A DNA stretch of 11,025 nucleotides, from positions 1-11,025 of the forward strand of contig JAHISS010000082.1 in the NCBI GenBank assembly GCA_018817905.1. The letters run 5' to 3'. The position numbers were made by a program, and so were the translations under genes. Every line of letters starts with the position of its first letter. Positions within the stretch are counted from its first letter, which is position 1. The notes under the pieces are model-generated. The model made no database searches. It saw nothing but the letters and a program-made list of their open reading frames with translations, and was not told the origin of the DNA. This document shows, piece after piece, positions 1 through 6,400 of the stretch. This DNA comes from Nanobdellota archaeon (GTDB lineage Archaea > Nanobdellota > Nanobdellia > Pacearchaeales > GW2011-AR1).

Positions 1-1
1 C

Positions 2-397
2 AAAGTAAATCAAATTAAAAAAGACTTAAAGGGTCTTCTTCCAGAAATCGAGGAAGATAAGATTATCCCTATGTTCTCCCATGTTAGAAATTTCTTTTAT
101 GGAAAATTACATTATGGAAGACGCAATGTTCCTGAAAATAAGCAAAGAAAAAGAAAACTTACAAAAGCTGAAACAATTCTTCTTGATTATATGATGAGAA
201 ACAAGCTTAATCCCTCAACTACTTATCGTTGGATGATTGCAACAAGGGTTCCTGCTGACATTAAAGAAAAACTTGCTAAAGGTCAGCTTTCTTTCAGAAA
301 AGCCATGCAAATATCTGCAAATAGAAAAAGAGTCAGAGAAAGTAATACAGGCTTAATGATGATTGAAGAAATAAATAATCTCATAAGGAGCTTATAA
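2..397 (+). CDS. ParB/KorB-like HTH DNA-binding protein (5' partial)
   Basis: The frame is open from base 2 at the window edge, so this is the C-terminal 131 residues of a longer protein. The first internal ATG, at 71, is probably not the true start. After a basic stretch, the sequence around 200-330 reads as a helix-turn-helix (NPSTTYRWM) followed by VPADIKEKLAKGQLSFRKAM. That matches the pattern in ParB/KorB HTH domains, where an HTH is followed by 'LP..i...l..G.lS...A'. The rest is rich in Lys and Arg, as expected for a DNA-binding protein. Its TAA stop shares one base with the ATG of the downstream recombinase, so the two are almost certainly translated from one mRNA and probably act on the same DNA. 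The role could be regulation, partition or recombinase accessory. The ParB-like assignment comes from motif resemblance only. Confidence 0.6.
   Translation, partial: KVNQIKKDLKGLLPEIEEDKIIPMFSHVRNFFYGKLHYGRRNVPENKQRKRKLTKAETILLDYMMRNKLNPSTTYRWMIATRVPADIKEKLAKGQLSFRKAMQISANRKRVRESNTGLMMIEEINNLIRSL
385..390 (+). promoter_or_regulatory. Shine-Dalgarno site of the recombinase gene
   Basis: AAGGAG lies 6 nt before the ATG at 397, inside the end of the upstream gene. It fixes the recombinase start and shows that this operon-internal gene uses leadered initiation. Confidence 0.75.
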
Positions 398-1308
398 TGG
401 GAAATAAAAACAAACTACCAGACATCTTCACAAAAGAAGAATTAATTAAATTATTTGAATCTATGTTTAGGCCTAAATGTGTTATTGCTTGCTTTGTAGC
501 CCTAATGTGTGGCTTAAGAGTTAGAGAGGTATGTAATCTTCAAATTTCGGATATGAATCTTGAAAGAAGAATAATAAAAATTAGAGATAGTAAAAATCCA
601 AACAGAAAAAAGCAAGGCAATTATGGAAAAGACAGAATTGTGCCAATCCCAGAGATAGCAATCTCTCCTATAAAGAAATGGATAGATATTGTGGAAGGAG
701 GCAAATGGTTTTTACCATCTGCAAAATCTCCAGATATTCAATTAAGAACTAAAACCCTTCACATCTGGTTTGCAGAAACACGAGAAAGAGCAAAGCTGGA
801 TGAAGTGGATTATAAAATAAAATACAAAAAGAAAACACAATTTAGAGAAGACACTAATGTTTACAAGTTTAGATTCCATCATCTCAGACATTTTTATGCA
901 ACATATATTTATGATAAAACCAGAGATCTTTATGCTGTAGCCAATCTTCTCGGCCATAACCAAGTGACAACCACTCAGATTTATGCAAAAGTCTCTGATA
1001 AACAAATGAAAGAAACAATTGATTTTGCATTTAATAGGCCAATTAAAACTCAGTTATTTGAAAAAAATCCAATGAATGCAGTTAATTATGCAATTCCCGA
1101 AATTGCAAAAAGAGAAAAGTCACCATTGGAAATCTTAGAAGAAAGATTTGCAAGAGGAGAGCTCTCTGATATTGAATATCAAAACAAAATTAGATTATTG
1201 AGATTAGCAAAAGATCATCTCAAAGATAAACAGGAAGAAAAAGAAGAGGAAAAAATAGGAATCCAAGTAATAAGTAAACAAAATAACAAACAAGATGAGC
1301 AGGATTAA
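397..1308 (+). CDS. Tyrosine recombinase/integrase, catalytic domain with C-terminal SHOCT-like segment
   Basis: This is a site-specific recombinase of the phage integrase/Xer family. The full active-site set is visible: R41 (in GLRVREV), probable hairpin Lys K78 (GKDRIVPI), H161 and R164 (HHLR), H187 (LLGH) and nucleophile Y196 (QIYAKV). It should be active. The catalytic domain begins almost at residue 10, so the usual ~90-residue N-terminal core-binding domain is absent. Around residues 243-268 the sequence PLEILEERFARGELSDIEY strongly resembles a SHOCT domain, a short helical module found at the C-termini of many proteins. A charged Lys/Glu tail follows. It overlaps the upstream HTH gene by 1 bp and the downstream RHH gene by 14 bp. 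It could serve an integrated element or a DNA-inversion switch; no attachment sites were recognised. Confidence 0.9.
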   Translation: MGNKNKLPDIFTKEELIKLFESMFRPKCVIACFVALMCGLRVREVCNLQISDMNLERRIIKIRDSKNPNRKKQGNYGKDRIVPIPEIAISPIKKWIDIVEGGKWFLPSAKSPDIQLRTKTLHIWFAETRERAKLDEVDYKIKYKKKTQFREDTNVYKFRFHHLRHFYATYIYDKTRDLYAVANLLGHNQVTTTQIYAKVSDKQMKETIDFAFNRPIKTQLFEKNPMNAVNYAIPEIAKREKSPLEILEERFARGELSDIEYQNKIRLLRLAKDHLKDKQEEKEEEKIGIQVISKQNNKQDEQD

Positions 1309-1522
1309 AGATAAAATCAATATTAAGTTAGCAAGAGAGCAAAAAGAAAGATTAATAGCTCTGGCAAAAGGATCAGGTTTTAATACAATTTCCAGCTATG
1401 TAAGATTTATGATATTTAATCCGTCATTTGATATGAAACTCAACAGGATCTTAGAGATTGTAAAGGAATTGCAGGAGAAGATAAACTCCTTGGAACAAGT
1501 TCATATCCAAACAGACAAATAA
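1295..1522 (+). CDS. Small ribbon-helix-helix (CopG/Arc-like) protein
   Basis: This 75-residue protein has the layout of an RHH DNA-binding protein. A short strand (DKINIKL, about 6-12) is followed by a helix (about 14-26), a Gly-containing turn and a second helix (SSYVRFMIF, about 33-41). A heptad-like C-terminal helix (residues 47-68) could dimerise. RHH proteins bind DNA as dimers through the paired strands and often act as repressors or as relaxosome/recombination accessories. The gene starts 14 bp inside the end of the recombinase gene with no clear Shine-Dalgarno, suggesting translational coupling. Its last 22 bp overlap the convergent tspO-like gene. A role in autoregulating this cassette or as a recombination directionality factor is inference. 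Confidence 0.7.
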   Translation: MSRIKDKINIKLAREQKERLIALAKGSGFNTISSYVRFMIFNPSFDMKLNRILEIVKELQEKINSLEQVHIQTDK

Positions 1523-1986
1523 TTCAAAACAATTGCAAAGCTCACCCACAACAAATAAGGAACTAACAACCAACCAGCTTTTTTATCAATCTTATAAGTC
1601 ACATAAATCATTGAAACAATAGAAATCCAAAGAACAAAAATCTCAATAAAAGCATAAAAAGGATTTTTCAAACCAAAATAAAGAACGCTCCAAAATATAT
1701 TCAAAACAAAATTTATCCCAAACACAACAGCAATCTTTTTCTTTACATCAAGCTTCTTTGCATTATTCCAGGAAAAATATAAAGATAATGCAATCAAAAA
1801 GAACAAGATATTCCACACAATTGGAAAAACCCAACCTGGAGGAGTAATAGAAGGCTTAATTGAATCATACCATTCTGAGTCTGTAACAGGAGAAGTAAAT
1901 AAACTTCCAACAAAAGCCACTAAGTAAACGACAACTAAACTTATGATTAAAACTTTCCAATTGATTTTATTAGTCCTCTTTTTCAT
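1501..1986 (-). CDS. tspO: TspO/MBR family membrane protein (tryptophan-rich sensory protein)
   Basis: This 161-residue protein has five predicted membrane helices (about 12-32, 51-72, 85-105, 109-130, 137-159), the normal size and topology for the TspO/peripheral benzodiazepine receptor family. Family motifs are clear: WYDSIKPSITPPGWVFPIVW (39-58), LNIFWSVLYFG (95-105), and a last helix with LLVPYLLW and a conserved Asn (LN, 154-155). Family members bind tetrapyrroles or sterol-like ligands and are linked to porphyrin handling and stress. The substrate here is unknown, and DPANN-type archaea generally lack haem synthesis. The gene starts 35 bp downstream of the unknown membrane gene pair with its own TATA box, and ends in a 22-bp convergent overlap with the RHH gene. 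Confidence 0.9.
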   Translation of the reverse strand: MKKRTNKINWKVLIISLVVVYLVAFVGSLFTSPVTDSEWYDSIKPSITPPGWVFPIVWNILFFLIALSLYFSWNNAKKLDVKKKIAVVFGINFVLNIFWSVLYFGLKNPFYAFIEIFVLWISIVSMIYVTYKIDKKAGWLLVPYLLWVSFAIVLNYLSVWI

Positions 1987-2006
1987 ACAATTAATAGAGA
2001 AACAGG

Positions 2007-2015
2007 TTATAAAAA
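2007..2015 (-). promoter_or_regulatory. TATA box of the tspO-like gene
   Basis: On the minus strand this reads TTTTTATAA, centred 25 bp upstream of the ATG at 1986. That spacing fits transcription starting at or near the A of the start codon, i.e. a leaderless mRNA. The box lies in the 35-bp gap after the preceding gene. Confidence 0.6.
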
Positions 2016-2021
2016 GATTTG

Positions 2022-2597
2022 TTAAAACAAATCAGAAGAAACATCTCTGCTCCTTTTAAAAGCTTTAAAATAAGAAACCAATCCTAAAATTAAAGATACA
2101 AATGCAAGAAAGTTTAGGGCATTTCCAAACCATCTCAACCAAAATAACTTGTCTGCATCTGATTGAAAAACTGCAATTAATGATTCCATGGACTTTTTTT
2201 CCCATTCAGGTCTCATTGAATTTAAGTTATCAACTTCTACAAAATAATGAATAAGTTCTGTTTCAGGATCAAAATAATCATTTATTGCTCGCTCAACTGT
2301 AAAACTTCTATTTGTTTGGAGACTTAAAGAATCTAAATCTTCTTTTATCTGAGGATTAACTCCAATTATATATCTTAATAAAGCCTCATTCATAGCAGCC
2401 CTTACTTCCTGAAACTTTACTTCAATAGACATTCCTGTTATAATTTCCCTTTCCAACTCAAGATCTCTTTGCTGAGAATATAATAAAACTCCCTGCCCTA
2501 ACAACATAAGAATAGCAGATAAAATCAAAGCTATCTGTGCAAATCTTTCTAACTTTTGTAAAGACATTTTATTTAATCCCCTCATTTTATCTCTCAC
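2022..2597 (-). CDS. Two-helix membrane protein of unknown function
   Basis: I do not recognise this family. The protein has a predicted membrane helix at about 20-41, then a long charged helical region (about 42-150), then a second membrane helix at about 157-177 and a short basic tail (KAFKRSR). This suggests both ends inside the cell and a ~110-residue helical domain outside, a layout also seen in sensor-like proteins. The given start is GTG at 2597, overlapping the upstream gene by 11 bp. An ATG at 2585 lies one base after that gene's stop, and a further ATG at 2567 has AGGGG 11 nt upstream, so the N-terminus may be 4 or 10 residues shorter. Close coupling to the upstream single-pass protein suggests the two form a complex. 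Confidence 0.7.
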   Translation of the reverse strand: MRDKMRGLNKMSLQKLERFAQIALILSAILMLLGQGVLLYSQQRDLELEREIITGMSIEVKFQEVRAAMNEALLRYIIGVNPQIKEDLDSLSLQTNRSFTVERAINDYFDPETELIHYFVEVDNLNSMRPEWEKKSMESLIAVFQSDADKLFWLRWFGNALNFLAFVSLILGLVSYFKAFKRSRDVSSDLF

Positions 2598-3387
2598 AAT
2601 GATTTATTGAACGATAAGTTTCTTCTGATTTAGATATATTAAATTCTTGTTTCAAAAAAGGATGTATTGGAACATATCTCATTCCCCCCTTCAATCTATC
2701 TTCTTCTTTTAGTTCTGATAAAAACTTAGATTTTAAATTTGGGGGCATAATATAGAATTTATCAATTTGTTGTTCTTCAACTAATTTATTTGAAAGATTC
2801 TTATATAGGAGACTTAATCTTATTTCGCAACCTAAAACATTATTTTTCTTAAGCAAAACAATTAATTGTTTAAATGTTATAGTTTTTGAGGGTGTTGGAA
2901 ACTTTTCTTTTTTATCATAAAGTCCAAAGGTAACTTCCTGAGTAAATTTTCTGTTCTGATTTAATTCTAATTCAGGATACTTACTCTTATCATGATAGAT
3001 CTCAATAATAGAAGAGCCTAAAGAATAAGATTTTTCTTCATCCTTAAAATTAAACTGTTTATTAATATCCCAATCTCCATGACTAGATACTAAAACCTGA
3101 CTCGCTTTTTTTATTATTTCTGGATTAACAATATGAACTTCAGTTTTTAGTGCAACTCCAACTGCCTTTGTTCCACCCATATTGATGAGATTTAAAATTA
3201 GTTTATCCTCCTCATATTCTTTTTTCTGTACATCAATCTGAGGATCTTCTTTCCTCATTAAATAAGTAGACTGGTCTTTCGCGATTTCTTTCTGAGAATT
3301 GATAATCTCTGTTTGCCTCCATAAAATCCATACTTGAAATCCCAAGATTAACAAAGTTCCAATTCCCAATATTATTTCAAATACCAT
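2587..3387 (-). CDS. Single-pass membrane protein with predicted beta-rich domain, unknown function
   Basis: This 266-residue protein has an N-terminal membrane helix (about 4-23). A short, probably coiled-coil stretch (WRQTEIINSQKEIAKDQ, about 23-39) follows, then a strand-rich domain. Residues 66-80 (NLINMGGTKAVGVAL) match the 'N.G...A..v' pattern found in many uncharacterised N-anchored beta-sandwich proteins. No catalytic motif was seen. Its start lies only 34 bp beyond the end of the metalloprotease gene, with a TATA-like box in that gap. It is the first gene of a pair with the two-helix protein at 2022-2597. The C-terminus (INHCER) is unremarkable. No specific function can be assigned. 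Confidence 0.7.
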   Translation of the reverse strand: MVFEIILGIGTLLILGFQVWILWRQTEIINSQKEIAKDQSTYLMRKEDPQIDVQKKEYEEDKLILNLINMGGTKAVGVALKTEVHIVNPEIIKKASQVLVSSHGDWDINKQFNFKDEEKSYSLGSSIIEIYHDKSKYPELELNQNRKFTQEVTFGLYDKKEKFPTPSKTITFKQLIVLLKKNNVLGCEIRLSLLYKNLSNKLVEEQQIDKFYIMPPNLKSKFLSELKEEDRLKGGMRYVPIHPFLKQEFNISKSEETYRSINHCER

Positions 3388-3408
3388 TAAAAATCAAATA
3401 AGAACTAA

Positions 3409-3417
3409 CATAAATAA
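3409..3417 (-). promoter_or_regulatory. TATA box of the unknown membrane gene pair
   Basis: The minus strand reads TTATTTATG, centred about 26 bp upstream of the ATG at 3387. It lies just before the protease stop codon in the coordinate sense, so the pair can be transcribed separately from the protease. Confidence 0.5.
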
Positions 3418-3421
3418 CTTT

Positions 3422-6400
3422 CTACTTAGGAGTTTTTAATTTCCCAGTTTTCTTTTTCTTATTATGCCAAATCAAGACCCCTACAATTCCTACAATTATA
3501 ACTCCAAATGTTATAACAAATCCTAGATTTCCTTTACCTGATTCTCCATCTTCTCCAATGGCTGCTCCTGTGATAGCTGCACCAGTTGGAGCTCCACCTC
3601 TAAAAAAATCTAAAATTCTTTGTAATAATGTTCGAGTTTCTTCTTGAGTATTATTTTCTTGTGGTGGTTCTTCTTCTACGATACCTTCATCAGGAGTATC
3701 AATGTTCTCATCAGAAGAAGTTGTTGCAGTTCCATCTGTTTTAGGTATGCTTGTTGTTGAGCTACTACCACCACCTCCACCACCAGAGCCTCCGCCCCCT
3801 CCTCCACCTCCACCACTAGGTGGTGGGCTTGGTGGTACAGTGTAAGTATATTCTTTAATTCCTGTGTGCGACAAGCCTGAGACTTTGTAATAAGTATCAT
3901 CTATTATTTCGCATGCATAGGACCCAGAAGAGCCTGGACAGGTAAGTGATATTTCATTTTCTCCATCGCAATTAACGGAGATCTCACTGATGCTAGCCAC
4001 CCCCATATCTTTTATACACAACCTATTTGCTGAAGAACTTATTTTATCAATAAGAACAGTCTTAGTTTGGTTTTGGGAAGTCAGGTCAATACCAGAAATT
4101 ATAATAGAACCTTCTATTGCAGTTTCATCTTGTTTATTAACGCTAATTTTTGAAAAGTCTAAATCACTAATGTTATAATCCCAATTAAAAGAGATAATAG
4201 AATTATTATTCTCTTTAAAGTTAATTTCTTTTGTTGTTTCATTAACAATATCATTAGATTCAAAAGAGAAGTTTTGCATATTTGTATCAACATCTTCAAA
4301 CACATTGAGATCTTCGATAGTTATTTCATATTTACCCAAATTATTCAAGATATCTTTTACATTTATACTAAAAACATAATCTCCATTTCTAGGGTTTTGA
4401 ATCTCTATAATAGCAGTACTAGTTTGTTTTATAGAACCACCTCCACCACCGCCTCCTCCACCTCCGCTAGGGAAAGGTCCTTCCTCATCTAGAGATAGAA
4501 CAGTATAGCTTAAACTAAGAGTAGAAGATTTTCCTGCTTCATTTGTAGCGGTACAACTTGTCATAAACGTTCCTATATCTAAAGTAGAAGGATTAACTAC
4601 ATAATCTACAGTAGGATTTGGGTCAATATCATCTGTTGCTGTACAATTACATGTTATCGTTTCTCCTTGCACAACAGTATTAGGAGAGCATGAGAAAGAA
4701 ATAGTTGGAGGATTAATAATTTCTTCTACAAGATAACTTATATTAAAATCTATGAAGGGTAGGCCATTTAAAGTAGCAGTAATTTCTGTGTTTTCTTCAC
4801 TTACACCATGAAGATCAGTTAAGTTGATAATTAAAGTTTCAAGTTTATTAACTTGTGTCCCATTTAAAGGATCTGTGTTAATTAAAGCTGGGGGCGTTGT
4901 ATCTGATATTAAATTATTGATAGTGTAATCAGTATTGTAAGCCATATCGTAAGCAGCAATGTAAACATCAAATTCTTTATTATCCTCAACATCTTCCCTA
5001 ACAAGGTTTATTCCATCTAAGACATACATATTAGAATAATCTCCATCTGCTGGGTAGTAATAAAAAATAGAATCTCCATCAATATCTACATCTGATGAAA
5101 AATTGATAAACTCTAAAGTTGATTTATCAAATCTAGCACTAACCCAGGAACACCCTTCATTGTTTTCTAGACTCGTTCTTGAGAAATCAAAAATATTTAT
5201 TCTTTCAAAACTATTTTCTTTATTGTCAACAAATGAAGATACTAGCTCTTCCTGATTAGGGCAAATCCTACCTTCTACTTCATATATTCCCTCTTCAATT
5301 TGATATATTGGAATTATTTCAGAGACTACCACACCATTGCTAATCTTATACTGGCTGGCATCCCATGAAATGCTACCAGCAGTATCATTTGATAAGTATT
5401 GCACAAACTTAATTCCCTCAACAATTTCGTTTTCAGATCCTAAGGAAATAACATCTGCGATGGCTAAAACACCAGAGTTTAAGTTAGATTCATCCACAGT
5501 GTATGAAATAGTGTTGGGACTGTTAGGACTTACAAGATGTGATTCACCATCAAAAGCATCATTACTGAACTGAACTGATATCTCCGGATAGTTAGTATCG
5601 ATATTAAAATTAATAGACTTATTTCCAGAATTATCAGAATATCCTGAAGTAAATATATTTAATTTATGCTCTCCTTCTTCAAGATTGGTTAACTGAAATG
5701 ATAACTCATTACAATCATTACAAAAACTTCTCAGAGATATTTCTTTATCTAAAAATACTTCGATGCTAGAAGCAAGAGAATCTGTTGTCAAGTAAACATC
5801 CATGGTTTCATTATTATACCAAGAATCTTCCCAAGGTCTCCAGATAGAAACTTCCGGTGGCAAGGGTTTTTCAAAAAAATTATAATCATAAGAGGAAATA
5901 CTATAACTATCAGTTTTAGTATCTACAAAATTAAAATCGCTGTCATAAACATCAATATATTTTAAGTACAAATCACCAGTAACTTCATTGCCTCTCAGTT
6001 CTCTACCATCAAATTTTATAGAGATAGTTGAATCTCCTTTTGTAAGATTCAAGTCTAAATTAGCATATTTACAATAACCAGAACCTACGGCGTCTTGATT
6101 AACTTCTTTCTTTATTGATTCATTTATAATTTCTCCATGCCTCAATGCTAAACCTATTTGATCATTTAATCCAGTTTGAGAAGGACACCACCACTGATCG
6201 CTCTCATTTGTTAGAAGAGCATATATTTTATATTCTCCTTCTTTGTTAACAGTAATACTCGATGAAACAACTAAATACTCATAAAGCCCATTTCCATCTT
6301 CATCCTCTCCATAAGAGGTATATTCATCCCCTAATTCAACAGAAGGTTTTTGAAATTCTAAATAACTATAAGCTGCTGTATTAAATTCTGGATATAAGCT

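Noticed and set aside
742..1005. Minus-strand ORF of 87 codons inside the recombinase gene
   Set aside because: It lies fully opposite a gene with an intact catalytic motif set and has no recognisable domain or start signal.
1579..1584. T6 run on the + strand, possible archaeal terminator for the recombinase cassette
   Set aside because: It is a single short T-run within the tspO-like coding region, not distinguishable from AT-rich background.
3389..3393. T5 on the minus strand as a terminator of the protease gene
   Set aside because: It is short and lies directly before the next start codon; it can equally be leader or promoter-proximal sequence.
3676..3900. Minus-strand ORF in another frame of the protease gene, Val/Gln-rich
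   Set aside because: It is a frame-shifted reading of the Gly-linker repeat; its composition is an artefact of the repeated GGN codons.
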